Source: Micromonospora cremea
GTDB taxonomy: Bacteria; Actinomycetota; Actinomycetes; Mycobacteriales; Micromonosporaceae
Assembly: GCF_900143515.1 (NCBI RefSeq)
Contig: NZ_FSQT01000002.1
Coordinates: 2,047,501-2,111,500 of the forward strand
Length of the DNA: 64,000 nucleotides
Reading direction: 5' to 3'
Shown here in pieces: positions 32,740 through 41,645 of this stretch. How positions within the stretch are numbered: position 1 is the stretch's first letter; each line of letters begins with the position of its first letter. The notes below the pieces were generated by a model that searched no databases, was not told where the DNA came from, and worked only from the letters and a program-made list of their open reading frames with translations. The translations under genes and the position numbers were made by a program.

Positions 32740-34140
32740 TCAGACGATGGCCATGTCGACAAAGCGGGACAGGTGCAGCTGGGCCGCGACGGTCACCGTG
32801 TCGGTCGGGCCGTTCCGGTGCTTGGCAATGATGAAGTCCGCCTCGCCCGCGCGCGGCGACTCCTTGTCGTAGTAGTCGTCGCGGTGCAGCAGGATGACCA
32901 CGTCGGCATCCTGCTCAATTGAGCCTGATTCGCGCAGGTCGGACAGCTGGGGGCGCTTGTCGGTGCGCTGCTCGGGGCCACGGTTCAGCTGGCTGACCGC
33001 GATGACCGGGCACTCGACCTCCTTGGCCAGCAGCTTGAGGCCACGGGAGAGGTCGGCGACCTCCTGCTGCCGGCTCTCGGTGCGCTTCGGCGAGGTCATC
33101 AGCTGGAGGTAGTCGACCACGATCATCTTGAGGTCGTGCCGCTGCTTGAGCCGGCGGGCCTTGGCCCGAATCTCCATCAGGTTCATGCTCGGCGTGTCGT
33201 CGACGAAGAGTGGTGCCTCGCTGATCTCGCCCATGCACCGGGCCAGCTTGGTCCAGTCGTCGTCGGAGAGCTGCCCGCTGCGCAGCACGTGCAGCGGCAC
33301 CCGCGCCTCGGCGGAGAGCAGTCGCATGACGATCTCGACCTTGCTCATTTCCAGCGAGAAGATGGCGGCCGCCTGGTTGGCGCGGATAGCAGCATGTCGA
33401 GCAAAGTCCATGCTTGCCGTGCTCTTGCCCAAACCAGGCCTTCCGGCCACGATGATGAGCTGCCCGGCGTGCAGGCCGTTGAGCAGCCGGTCCAGGTCCG
33501 TGAAGCCGGTCGGGACGCCGGTCATCATCCCGCCCTGCGCGCCCACCGCCTCGATCTCGTCCAGCGTCGGCTGCAACATGTCAGCCAGGACCGCGAAGTC
33601 CTCGCTGACCCGGCGTTCGGTGACGTCGTAGACGGCCTGCTGGGCGAGGTCCACGACGTCATCGACGTCGCGGCTGCCGCCCTGAGCGGTGCCGTAACCC
33701 AACTGCACGATCTTGGTGCCGGCCTCGACCAGCCGGCGCAGCACCGCCCGCTCGCTGACGATCCGCGCGTAGTAGGCGGCGTTCGCGGCGGTGGGCACGC
33801 TGGCGATGAGAGTGTGCAGATAGGGCGCGCCGCCGATGCGTACCAGGTCGCCGGAGTTGGCGAGGGCCGCGGCCACGGTGATCGAGTCGGCCGGCTCACC
33901 CCGGCCGTAGATGTCCAGGATGACGTCGAAGATGGTGGCGTGCACCGGCCGGTAGAAGTCGTTGGTCTTCAGGATCTCGACGACGTCGGCGATGGCGTCC
34001 TTGGAGAGCAGCATGCCGCCGAGGACGCACTGCTCGGCTGCCACATCCTGGGGCGGGGTCTTGTCGAACTGGCCGTCGCGCTGCGCAGGCGGCTGGCCGC
34101 CGGAGCGTGGCTCCGCCCGCATGTCGTCGGTGACCGACAC
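32740..34140 (-). CDS. dnaB: Replicative DNA helicase DnaB (intein-free)
   Basis: A 466-residue hexameric helicase that unwinds DNA at the replication fork. The N-terminal domain begins PPQDVAAEQCVLGGMLLSKDAI. The RecA-like domain has Walker A GRPGLGKST (~232-240), Walker B MIVVDYLQLM and AVSQLNRGPEQRTDKRP. GTG 34140 is chosen for the GGAGGGGG ribosome-binding site just upstream; longer starts read into intergenic DNA. Length and both intein-prone sites (the P-loop and RESG/SIEQD) show that no intein is present. Yet codons at exactly these two places (33388-33444 and 32908-32931) switch to A/T-ending forms, unlike the rest of the gene. It is divergent from a membrane-protein gene. Confidence 0.95.
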   Translation of the reverse strand: MSVTDDMRAEPRSGGQPPAQRDGQFDKTPPQDVAAEQCVLGGMLLSKDAIADVVEILKTNDFYRPVHATIFDVILDIYGRGEPADSITVAAALANSGDLVRIGGAPYLHTLIASVPTAANAAYYARIVSERAVLRRLVEAGTKIVQLGYGTAQGGSRDVDDVVDLAQQAVYDVTERRVSEDFAVLADMLQPTLDEIEAVGAQGGMMTGVPTGFTDLDRLLNGLHAGQLIIVAGRPGLGKSTASMDFARHAAIRANQAAAIFSLEMSKVEIVMRLLSAEARVPLHVLRSGQLSDDDWTKLARCMGEISEAPLFVDDTPSMNLMEIRAKARRLKQRHDLKMIVVDYLQLMTSPKRTESRQQEVADLSRGLKLLAKEVECPVIAVSQLNRGPEQRTDKRPQLSDLRESGSIEQDADVVILLHRDDYYDKESPRAGEADFIIAKHRNGPTDTVTVAAQLHLSRFVDMAIV

Positions 34141-34536
34141 GGGTCCCCCTCCACTGCGCCGGATCCGGTCCCAGCAATATCGCCGGGGTACGACATTTCC
34201 GTCCGACCGGGCCGGTCGATCGGGGGCCATCGCGCCGGCGGTCGAGGCCAACCATACGGACCCCGAGGTCAGCGACTCAACAACGCCGGTGGACGAGCCT
34301 CGGGACAACCTGTGGATGTCGGTGGACGAGCATGTGCGCAGCGTGTGCACAGCCTGTGGACAACGCTTGGGGAATTCCCGACCATACTGCGCTGACCTGC
34401 GGATATGTGGTCCCCAGCCTGTGGAGGAGAATATTTCGGTCGGGCCTGTGACACGATCGTCCCGTACTATCTCCAGCGAACGGCTACACCTGGACAGCGG
34501 ATTACGCTTTCGGTTCAGAAGGGTCACACTCCGGCC
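34141..34536. other. 396-bp divergent intergenic region containing DnaA boxes
   Basis: This region separates dnaB from the next gene. It contains the perfect DnaA box TGTGGACAA (34355-34363) plus weaker forms TGTGGATGT (34311-34319) and TGTGGAGGA (34420-34428). The A+T-rich ATATTTC near 34430 could be a promoter element. DnaA control of dnaB transcription is plausible; origin activity is not supported by so few boxes. Confidence 0.55.
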
Positions 34537-36093
34537 GTGAGTTACCGGGACTGGGGACGCGGGGAGGGCAGCCCGCGCGAGCGCCAGCCGACCGCCTCGT
34601 GGGGTGAGCGCATGCCATCCCTTCCGGTCGACCCGTACGACGAGGACGGGCGCTATCGCACCTCCAGCCGCCGGCGTGCACTGGACCGGGGGCAGGACGA
34701 GCCGGTCGACGCCTACCTGCCCCGGTGGGCACTGGAGTCGGGGGTCCGGCACGCTGACGGCGGTGGCCGCCACGCCGCCCCGGATGACGACGAGGCCGAG
34801 CCCGAGCTGCCGAGTTCCGGAGCCGGCTGGCGGCCCAGCGAGACGACGAGCGCCCGGCGGCTGGTCAGCGAGACGAGCTGGCGGGAGCGACCGGCGATCG
34901 GCGCGGCGCCCGACTCGGACCACACCCGGGAGTGGACACTCGACCGCCCACAGGGGCAGGGGTACGCCGGCCGCCGACGCGCCGACTCGGCGGAGGAGGA
35001 GCCGGTCTCCGGCGCGGTCCCGGACCGCCGTCCCCGCCGTGCACCCGCCGGCCGCCCTCAGGTGATCTGGTCCGGCGGCGACCTGGAGCCCGCCCCGACC
35101 GAGCCCGCGCCCCGCCGGGACGCGGACCGGCCCACCCGGCGCAGCCGCCGTGCGGCGGAGGAGTCCTGGACGCGCCCGGCGGTCGACCCGTGGGATCGCG
35201 GTTCCGAGCGGACGCCCGAGCCCGACCCGCCGTACGCGCCGGCGGTGGACCCGTGGGACGCCTCGGGCGTGCACGCGTGGCCGCCGGTGGCCGATGCGGA
35301 CGGCACCGACCTGAGTGGGCAGTGGGCGCAGGCGGAGAGCATCGGCGGTTGGGAACGGTCCGACCGCACCGGCCAGTGGGAGCGGTCCGCGGTCGAGGAC
35401 GACCAGTGGGACCGGACGGTACCGCCCCGCTCCGACCGGTCATCCGCGGCGGAGGGTTGGCCGAGCCGGGACGACCGGTTCTGGTCCGGCACACGGCTGG
35501 CCGATGACGATCCCCGCTGGATGGATCCGCCGACGTCGGCACCCCGGTCGCCGGTGGTGGGGTACACCGCCCCGCGCCCGCGCAGCGCACCCGTACCGCG
35601 TGCTGCACCCGTACCGCGCGGTGGTGGGCCACGACGGCGGGTGGACCAACCGCAGGTCGGGGTGGCCTCGGTGCGCCGGCGGGTCGAGCCCGTGGCCACG
35701 GGCGGCTGGGCCCGGCGCCTGGAGGACGACCTTCTCGACCCGGATCCCGGCGGGTCCGTCCGGCCGCTGTTGTACACCGCCGCCTGTTACCTGGTGCCTG
35801 CGATGCTGATCTTCATCTGGCTGCTGACCCTGGACAGCCAGGCGCCGGCCGGGTGCGTCACCGACATCAGCGGGGGCGGGTGCGACTCGCCCCGGTCGCG
35901 TGCGTTGGAGTCGCTGCTGGCCGGCTCGCCCCGCTTCGGGCTGGCGCTGGTGAGCAGTCTGGTGGTGGCGGCGCTGCTACGTCGGGTCGGTACGACGTGG
36001 CGCTCGGCCACCATCGCGCTCGCCGCCGCGGTGGTGGGCGGGGGCCTCTCCACGGTGTTGATCAGCGCGGTGACCGGTCAGCCGATCGGCTGA
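34537..36093 (+). CDS. Large disordered protein with C-terminal membrane domain
   Basis: A protein of ~518 residues that I do not recognise. About 400 N-terminal residues are charged and low-complexity, rich in Arg, Asp, Trp, Pro and Ser. Trp-containing motifs recur, such as PAVDPWDRG, PAVDPWDAS, IGGWERSD and TGQWERS. Three membrane helices follow near the end (LLYTAACYLVPAMLIFIWLL, FGLALVSSLVVAALL, SATIALAAAVVGGGLSTVLI). Two Cys in a small external loop (GCVTDISGGGCD) may form a disulfide. GTG 34537 is the preferred start; ATG 34612 is an alternative. The tail may recruit partners at the membrane. Its position next to dnaB and its ending at a terminator are the only context. Confidence 0.6.
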   Translation: MSYRDWGRGEGSPRERQPTASWGERMPSLPVDPYDEDGRYRTSSRRRALDRGQDEPVDAYLPRWALESGVRHADGGGRHAAPDDDEAEPELPSSGAGWRPSETTSARRLVSETSWRERPAIGAAPDSDHTREWTLDRPQGQGYAGRRRADSAEEEPVSGAVPDRRPRRAPAGRPQVIWSGGDLEPAPTEPAPRRDADRPTRRSRRAAEESWTRPAVDPWDRGSERTPEPDPPYAPAVDPWDASGVHAWPPVADADGTDLSGQWAQAESIGGWERSDRTGQWERSAVEDDQWDRTVPPRSDRSSAAEGWPSRDDRFWSGTRLADDDPRWMDPPTSAPRSPVVGYTAPRPRSAPVPRAAPVPRGGGPRRRVDQPQVGVASVRRRVEPVATGGWARRLEDDLLDPDPGGSVRPLLYTAACYLVPAMLIFIWLLTLDSQAPAGCVTDISGGGCDSPRSRALESLLAGSPRFGLALVSSLVVAALLRRVGTTWRSATIALAAAVVGGGLSTVLISAVTGQPIG

Positions 36094-36120
36094 CCGGGCG
36101 CGGGTCCGAAGACGATACGC

Positions 36121-36158
36121 ACCAGGGCCCGTACCGATCGCTCGGTACGGGCCCTGGT
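36121..36158. terminator. Bidirectional 16-bp stem terminator
   Basis: ACCAGGGCCCGTACCG (36121-36136) pairs perfectly with 36143-36158 across a 6-base loop. It lies between the convergent membrane-protein gene and rplI and would serve both. Confidence 0.85.
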
Positions 36159-36174
36159 GGTGGTGTCGCTGGTG

Positions 36175-36621
36175 TCAGCCCTGAACGACGTTCAGGTTGA
36201 ACGAGGCGGTCACCTCGGGGTGCAGCTTGATCTTCACCGGGTAGGTGCCGGTCGACTTGATGTGACCGGGCACCTCCAGCCGACGCCGGTCGAGGACCGG
36301 GCCGCCGGAGGCCTTGACGGCGTCGACGATCTCGGCCGAAGTGACCGAGCCGAAGAGCCGACCGCCGTCGCCAGCGCGGGCCTTCAGGTTGACCTTGAGA
36401 CCCTCGAGCTGACCCTTGACCTCGGTGGCGTGGTCGAGGTCGCGGATCTCGCGGGCCGAGCGGGCCCGCTTGATGACCGTGACCTGCTTTTCCGCGCCCT
36501 TGGTCCAGGCGATCGCGAAGCCCTGCGGCAGCAGGTAGTTACGGCCGAAGCCGTCCTTGACCTCGACGATGTCGCCCGGGGCACCGAGGCCGGACACTTC
36601 CTGAGTCAGGATGATCTTCAT
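36175..36621 (-). CDS. rplI: 50S ribosomal protein L9
   Basis: A 148-residue L9 with the N-terminal MKIILTQEVSGLGAPGDIVEVKDGFGRNYL, a long connecting helix (AKNx-type basic stretch) and a C-terminal domain with LFGSVTSAEIVDAV. It binds 23S rRNA and spans to neighbouring ribosomes. It is the last gene of the rpsF-ssb-rpsR-rplI operon, 14 bp after rpsR. Confidence 0.97.
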   Translation of the reverse strand: MKIILTQEVSGLGAPGDIVEVKDGFGRNYLLPQGFAIAWTKGAEKQVTVIKRARSAREIRDLDHATEVKGQLEGLKVNLKARAGDGGRLFGSVTSAEIVDAVKASGGPVLDRRRLEVPGHIKSTGTYPVKIKLHPEVTASFNLNVVQG

Positions 36622-36635
36622 ATCGGTGCCTCCTC

Positions 36636-36875
36636 TCAGCGGGTGGTAGCCGTGTACGGCAGGAGCGCCATTTCACGGGCGTTCTTGACCGCACGGGCGA
36701 TCTGCCGCTGCTGCTGCGAGGTCACGCCGGTCACCCGCCGAGCGCGGATCTTGCCGCGGTCGGAGATGAACTTGCGCAGCAGCGCGGTGTCCTTGTAATC
36801 GATGTAGGTGATCCCGTCCTTGTCGAGCGGGTTCACCTTCTTCTTCGGCTTGCGAAGTGCCGCAGCCTTGGCCAT
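36636..36875 (-). CDS. rpsR: 30S ribosomal protein S18
   Basis: A 79-residue S18 starting [47 protein letters not shown] is the conserved RNA/S6-binding core. ATG 36875 is preceded by AGGAGC. There are no zinc-binding Cys, so this is the zinc-independent form. If a Cys-containing S18 exists elsewhere, the two would be zinc-regulated alternates. It forms a heterodimer with S6, encoded at the head of the same operon. Confidence 0.96.
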   Translation of the reverse strand: MAKAAALRKPKKKVNPLDKDGITYIDYKDTALLRKFISDRGKIRARRVTGVTSQQQRQIARAVKNAREMALLPYTATTR

Positions 36876-36916
36876 TGCACGTGCTCCTGGTTTGCGATCG
36901 CGGGCGCTCGGCGCCA

Positions 36917-37438
36917 TTAGAACGGAGGCTCCTCGTCGAAGTTGCCGCCCGAACCGGCACGCGCGGGAGAGGGTGCGGCCGAAGCCCAGGGGTCGTCGAA
37001 GTTGCCTCCGCCGCCACCCTGACCACCACCGCCGCCGCTACCGCCACCGAAGCCGCCGCCGCCACCGCCGGAGCGGGACATCTTCTGCACCTTCGCCGTG
37101 GCGTAGCGCAGCGACGGGCCGATCTCGTCGACCTCAAGCTCGATGACGGTGCGCTTCTCACCCTCGCGGGTCTCGTAGGACCGCTGCCGGAGCCGGCCCG
37201 ACACGATCACCCGAGCGCCGCGCTGCAGCGACTCGGCGACGTGTTCGGCGGCCTGCCGCCAGACGGTGCAAGCGAGGAACAGCGGCTCGCCGTCCTTCCA
37301 CTCGCCCGACGCCTTGTCCATGAAACGGGGCGTCGAGGCGACTCGGAACTTGGCGACCGCTGCCCCGGAGGGGGTGAACCGCAACTCGGGGTCATCGGTC
37401 AGATTGCCGATGACCGTGATGGTGGTGTCTCCTGCCAT
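36917..37438 (-). CDS. ssb: Single-stranded DNA-binding protein
   Basis: A 173-residue SSB. The OB-fold covers ~1-115 ([41 protein letters not shown]). A Gly-rich linker (~122-150, runs of G with F/S/Q/N) follows. The C-terminal acidic tip is DEEPPF, which recruits replication and repair partners. ATG 37438 has GAGGAG upstream; in-frame ATGs at 37444 and 37456 are less well placed. It lies between rpsF and rpsR in the usual bacterial operon. Confidence 0.95.
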   Translation of the reverse strand: MAGDTTITVIGNLTDDPELRFTPSGAAVAKFRVASTPRFMDKASGEWKDGEPLFLACTVWRQAAEHVAESLQRGARVIVSGRLRQRSYETREGEKRTVIELEVDEIGPSLRYATAKVQKMSRSGGGGGGFGGGSGGGGGQGGGGGNFDDPWASAAPSPARAGSGGNFDEEPPF

Positions 37439-37534
37439 GACCATCTCCTCGCGCACTCAGCGTCTCGTCGTACAGGCTCGCAGAGCCGTATGACAGAGCC
37501 GCGGAGGCTGATCCGGGCGAACCGGGTTGAATGC

Positions 37535-37825
37535 TTAGCGCATCTCCGGCCGGATGACCTTGGTGCGCAGCACGGACTCGTTGAGCCGGAGCTGACGGTC
37601 CAGCTCGGCCACCGCGGCAGGCGTGGCCTGCAGGTCGACGACGGCGTAGATGCCCTCGGCCTTTTTGTTGATCTCGTACGCGAGGCGCCGGCGGCCCCAC
37701 ACGTCGGTCTTCTCAACCGAGCCACCCGCGGTCCGGATCACGTTCAGGTACGTGTCGAGCGACGGGGCGACGGTGCGTTCCTCGAGGCTGGGGTCGAGGA
37801 TCACCATTACTTCGTAATGACGCAA
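37535..37825 (-). CDS. rpsF: 30S ribosomal protein S6
   Basis: A 96-residue S6 with [16 protein letters not shown] at the N-terminus and [35 protein letters not shown] at the end. The start is a TTG at 37825, fixed by the GGAGGTGA ribosome-binding site nearby. It heads the rpsF-ssb-rpsR-rplI operon. In many bacteria the S6-S18 complex binds its own leader to limit expression, and a small hairpin is present in the leader here. Confidence 0.95.
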   Translation of the reverse strand: MRHYEVMVILDPSLEERTVAPSLDTYLNVIRTAGGSVEKTDVWGRRRLAYEINKKAEGIYAVVDLQATPAAVAELDRQLRLNESVLRTKVIRPEMR

Positions 37826-38463
37826 GACGTGCTCACCTCCTGTGGGCTAAGCGGCCACGGTCCTTCCGTGGCAGGAGGTCGTGCGTCGCTGCCCGCACGT
37901 ACCGGGGGAACCCGGCCGGACGCGGACAACCTGACCAGGATAGCCGGTCCGGACGATCATGCCTGTGGTGGTAGGGCCAACGCCCGGACGTGCCGACGGG
38001 GGCCCACCGTCCGGACCGTTACCGGCCGGTGGTGGACCCCCGTCAACGAGGCCGCGGGGCGTCCCGTCCGCATTCCTTGGGTGGGACCTGGGGAGGAACG
38101 ACCACACCGATGAGGTTGGACCGAAGACGCCCCGCGGAGCTTTATCGTGTTGTTATCTGACGATACAACGGCTCTCGTACCTTGTCGGGGGAAAAAGCAC
38201 AAATTTCCGAGATTCTTCATCGGTCGGATCTGATGTGCGGAGGGGGCCGCCCCCGCCACGCCGGGCCGCGCGGCGGGGGTGACCTCGCTGTCGGTCCGTC
38301 GACCACCGGTTGCCGTACGCGGCGTTCGCGCCACCGACGGCACCGGCGCTGGCCGCCGACTCCATCCCATCAACGATCGTCGGTCCGTTCGGTGACGCGC
38401 TGACGGCGACACCGCACCGGCCGGTCGCCCCACCTGTCGGCGCCGCGACGTAGGCTCGCTCGC
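37826..38463. other. 638-bp divergent intergenic region (rpsF operon / endonuclease IV)
   Basis: The region contains the rpsF leader and, at about 38141-38220, a clearly A+T-richer segment with an imperfect dyad GTTGTTATC-TGA-CGATACAAC (38149-38169). It is the likely site of the strong rpsF operon promoter on the minus strand and perhaps of the endonuclease IV promoter on the plus strand. Around 38235-38285 a very G/C-rich stretch can fold. No gene was found. Confidence 0.5.
37855..37871 (-). promoter_or_regulatory. Hairpin in rpsF leader
   Basis: A stem CCACGG/CCGTGG (37855-37860 with 37866-37871) with a 5-base loop lies ~30 bases before the rpsF start. It could belong to an S6:S18-binding leader, but the conserved core of that motif could not be confirmed by eye. 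Confidence 0.3.
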
Positions 38464-39255
38464 ATGCGTATCGGAGCCCACGTCGATTCGACCGACCCGC
38501 TGGCGGAGGCGGCCGCTCGGTCCGCCGACACCGTGCAGTTCTTCCTCTCCGACCCGCAGGGGTGGAAGGCGCCCAAGCCTCGGGAGGACGCCGAGCGGCT
38601 GCGCGCGGCCGAGGTCGACCTCTACGTGCACGCGCCGTATGTGATCAACGTGGCCACCCTCAACAACCGCATCCGGATCCCCAGCCGCAAGCTGCTGCTC
38701 GGGCACGCGAACGCGGCCGCCGCGATCGGCGCCAAGGGCCTGATCGTCCACGGTGGGCACGTCAACGCCGGGGACGATCTGGCCGTGGGCTTCGACAACT
38801 GGCGCAAGACCTTCGCGTACGCGGCCGACTCCGGCGGCTTCGGCGTCCCCGTCCTGATCGAGAACACCGCCGGTGGCGACAACGCGTGCGCCCGCCGGCT
38901 GGACGCGCTGGCCCGCCTCTGGGACGCCATCGGCGACCACGAGGTCGGCTTCTGCCTGGACACCTGCCACGCGTACGCCGGTGGCGAGGAGCTGCTCGGC
39001 CTGGTCGACCGGGTCAAGGCGATCACCGGGCGGATCGACCTGGTGCACGCCAACAACTCCAAGGGCGGGTTCAACTCCGGCCAGGACCGGCACGACAACC
39101 TGGGCGGCGGGACGATCGACCCGGAGCTGGTGGTGGCGGTGATCCGGGCGGCCGGGGCGCCGGTGGTCGTCGAGACTCCGGGAGGTGTCCCCGGCCAGGC
39201 CGCCGACATCGACTTCCTCCGCCAGCAGCTCGGGACGGAGAGCACGGCAGCATGA
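38464..39255 (+). CDS. nfo: Endonuclease IV-family AP endonuclease (TIM barrel)
   Basis: A 263-residue AP endonuclease family 2 protein. [15 protein letters not shown] starts the barrel. Zn-ligand segments are [42 protein letters not shown] and [24 protein letters not shown], followed by VVVETPG. All three-metal ligands of endonuclease IV seem present. It nicks DNA at abasic sites in base-excision repair. The protein is shorter than E. coli Nfo (285). Its stop overlaps the start of the next gene in an ATGA. Confidence 0.85.
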   Translation: MRIGAHVDSTDPLAEAAARSADTVQFFLSDPQGWKAPKPREDAERLRAAEVDLYVHAPYVINVATLNNRIRIPSRKLLLGHANAAAAIGAKGLIVHGGHVNAGDDLAVGFDNWRKTFAYAADSGGFGVPVLIENTAGGDNACARRLDALARLWDAIGDHEVGFCLDTCHAYAGGEELLGLVDRVKAITGRIDLVHANNSKGGFNSGQDRHDNLGGGTIDPELVVAVIRAAGAPVVVETPGGVPGQAADIDFLRQQLGTESTAA

Positions 39256-41645
39256 CGACCGGCCAGCCCGGGACCGGGAGCGCCCGGCCCACCCCCATCG
39301 GGGACGCCAGGATCCGGCCGGCGACCCCGGCCGCCGCGGACACCCCCACCCCGGCGGCGCGCACCGCCGCCACGGGCTCCGACACCACGGCCTCCGCTGC
39401 CGGCCAGGACCGCCCGGTCCGGAGCGACGGTACGACGGCCAGCGCCACCACGGACGACGGCACGAGAGCCGCCACCCCCAAGAACGACGGCCCCCGGTCC
39501 AGCCCCGCGGGAAGCGACGGCGCTGAGCACGGCGCGGCCAAGGACCGCGTGGTCACGGGCGCCACGGCCAAGGACAGCGCGGTCACGGGCGGCGCGGCCA
39601 AGGACAGCACGGGCAAGGACGCCACGGCCAAGGACAGCGTGGGCAAGGACGCCACGGCCACGGGTAGCGTGGGCAAGGACGCCACGGCCACGGGTAGCGC
39701 GACCAAGGACGGCGCGACGACGGGCGGCACGGACAGGGACAGCGCGACCAAGGACGATGCGGCCAAGGGCAGCGACACGACCGGGGGCGAAAAGGCCGAG
39801 GGTGAGAAGGGTGACGACGCCGGCGGTCCGGTGAAGACCGATGGCGAAGCGAAGTCGGCAGGATCCACAGGATCCGAGCGCTGGGAGGCGTTCGCCTCCG
39901 CGCCGGAGCCGGTGCCCTCCCTGCTCAGCCGGGCGGCGCGCGCCGTCGGCTGGTTCCTGATCCACGAGTGGACTCTGGCGAGCCTCGGCGCGCTGGCGCT
40001 GGCCGTGCTGATGACCTGGCCGACGCTGCGCTACCCGCGCTACACCCTTCCGCAGGACTACTGGGACCCCAGCCTGCAGGCCTGGCAGATGGCCTGGTCG
40101 GGGCACATCCTGCTGACCGAGCCGGCGCGCCTGTGGCAGTCCAACACGTTCTTCCCCGAGCTGTGGAGCTTCGCGTTCTCCGACACCCTGCTCGGCTACG
40201 CCCCGGCCGGGATGCTCGGCAGCGGCCCCGAGGACGCGGTGCTGCGCTACAACATCATGTTCGTGCTGGCGCACGCCCTCGCCACCCTCGGGGCGTACGC
40301 GCTGGCCCGGCAGCTCGGCGCGGGCCGGATCGGCGCCGCGGTCGCCGGCGTCGCCTACACCTACGCGCCGTGGTTGCTGGCCCAGGCCGGGCACCTGCAC
40401 GTGCTCTCCAACGGCGGGATCCCGCTGGCGCTGGCCATGCTGGCGCGCGGGCACGGCTGGTCGCTGCGGCACGGCTACCGGCCCGAGCGCCGGCACGACG
40501 GCTGGGTCTACGCCGGCTGGCTGGTCGCGGCCTGGCAACTGAGCCTCGGTTTCGGCATCGGTCTGCCGTTCGCGTACTTCCTGGCCGGCGCGATGCTGGT
40601 CGCGGTCGTTCTCTTCTACGCGCGGCGGCTCCGCACCGGCCAGGCCCCGCCGTTCGGCCGCCGGATGCTCGTCGCGAACCTGGTCGGCGGGATGCTTTTC
40701 GCCGGGGTGGGTCTGCTGATGGCGATCCCGTACTTCAAGGTCACCCAGCTGCACCCGTACGCCGAGCGCACGATCGGCGACATCAGCATCTTCTCGCCGC
40801 CGGCGTCCGGTTTCGTGACCGCGCCCGCGGAGTCGCGGATCTGGGGCGGGCTGCACGAGGGCGCCCGAGCGGCACTGCCGTGGCACCCGGAGATGACCCT
40901 GCTGCCGGGCTTCGTGCTCTACGCGCTGGCCGCCGGCGGGCTGTTCTTCTCGGTCTGGCGGCTGCGGCACCGGCTGCTGCTGCTCGTCGGGGTGCTGGTG
41001 ACCATGGCCTTCGCGATGGGCACCCGCTTCTTCGACGGCAGTTTCACCTACGTCCCGCTCTTCGAGCACGCACCGGGCTGGAACGCGCTGCGTACCCCGG
41101 GCCGTTTGATGCTCTGGACCACGCTGCTGCTCGCCCTGCTCGCCGCGGGCGCGGTCACCGCCCTCACCGAACGGGTCCGCGAGCTGGCCGCGCAGCGGAT
41201 CCCGTCCTGGCCGGGGCCGTGGCTGCGCCTGGCCACCCTGCTGCCGCTGCTGCTGGTCGCCGTCGAGGGCCTGAACACCACCCCGCATCCGGTGGTGCCG
41301 ACCCAACCGGCCGCGCTGCGCACGGTGGAGGGGCCGCTGCTGGTGCTGCCCAGCAACCAGAGCCTGGACCAGCACGTGATGCTCTGGTCCACCAGCCGGT
41401 TCCCGGACGTGGTGAACGGCGGCAGCGGCTTCACCCCGCGCCAGCTCGACGACGTCCGCCGGGTGACTCAGTCGTTCCCCGACCAGACCAGCGCCGACTA
41501 CCTGCGAACGCTCGGCGTCCGCACGGTGGTGCTGCTACGCGGGCAGGTCGCCGGGACGCCGTGGGAGATCACGATCGACGCCCCGGTCGACTCGCTCGGC
41601 ATCACCCGACAGGAGATCGACGGAGCCGTAGTCTACCGGCTCTGA
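39252..41645 (+). CDS. YfhO/GT-C-like large membrane protein with repetitive N-terminal tail
   Basis: A 797-residue protein. The first ~205 residues are low-complexity, rich in Thr, Ala, Gly, Lys and Asp, with tandem [20 protein letters not shown] units at about 115-150. A membrane body of ~11 segments follows. The first external loop ([21 protein letters not shown], then [21 protein letters not shown]) is typical of actinobacterial GT-C-like or YfhO proteins that move sugars onto envelope polymers. The external C-terminal domain ends in DGAVVYRL. The donor and acceptor are unknown. The start overlaps the endonuclease IV stop. The 3' end overlaps the convergent neighbour by 44 bp. Confidence 0.7.
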   Translation: MTTGQPGTGSARPTPIGDARIRPATPAAADTPTPAARTAATGSDTTASAAGQDRPVRSDGTTASATTDDGTRAATPKNDGPRSSPAGSDGAEHGAAKDRVVTGATAKDSAVTGGAAKDSTGKDATAKDSVGKDATATGSVGKDATATGSATKDGATTGGTDRDSATKDDAAKGSDTTGGEKAEGEKGDDAGGPVKTDGEAKSAGSTGSERWEAFASAPEPVPSLLSRAARAVGWFLIHEWTLASLGALALAVLMTWPTLRYPRYTLPQDYWDPSLQAWQMAWSGHILLTEPARLWQSNTFFPELWSFAFSDTLLGYAPAGMLGSGPEDAVLRYNIMFVLAHALATLGAYALARQLGAGRIGAAVAGVAYTYAPWLLAQAGHLHVLSNGGIPLALAMLARGHGWSLRHGYRPERRHDGWVYAGWLVAAWQLSLGFGIGLPFAYFLAGAMLVAVVLFYARRLRTGQAPPFGRRMLVANLVGGMLFAGVGLLMAIPYFKVTQLHPYAERTIGDISIFSPPASGFVTAPAESRIWGGLHEGARAALPWHPEMTLLPGFVLYALAAGGLFFSVWRLRHRLLLLVGVLVTMAFAMGTRFFDGSFTYVPLFEHAPGWNALRTPGRLMLWTTLLLALLAAGAVTALTERVRELAAQRIPSWPGPWLRLATLLPLLLVAVEGLNTTPHPVVPTQPAALRTVEGPLLVLPSNQSLDQHVMLWSTSRFPDVVNGGSGFTPRQLDDVRRVTQSFPDQTSADYLRTLGVRTVVLLRGQVAGTPWEITIDAPVDSLGITRQEIDGAVVYRL
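39535..39700 (+). repeat. In-gene tandem repeats of ~30 bp
   Basis: A 20-base core GGGCAAGGACGCCACGGCCA recurs with 30-bp spacing at 39611-39630, 39641-39660 and 39671-39690, with more degenerate copies on both sides. It encodes ten-residue units ([30 protein letters not shown]). The length is in frame, so copy number could vary without breaking the gene. Confidence 0.8.

Noticed and set aside
32740..34140. An intein in DnaB
   Set aside because: The protein is normal in length and continuous through both usual insertion points.
39535..39700. A CRISPR array
   Set aside because: The 30-bp units are contiguous, in frame and coding, with no unique spacers.
38622..41375. A 917-codon open frame antisense to endonuclease IV and the membrane protein
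   Set aside because: Its residues are the Arg/Ala/Gly/Pro-rich output expected from reading G+C-biased genes backwards; the sense genes have recognisable domains.
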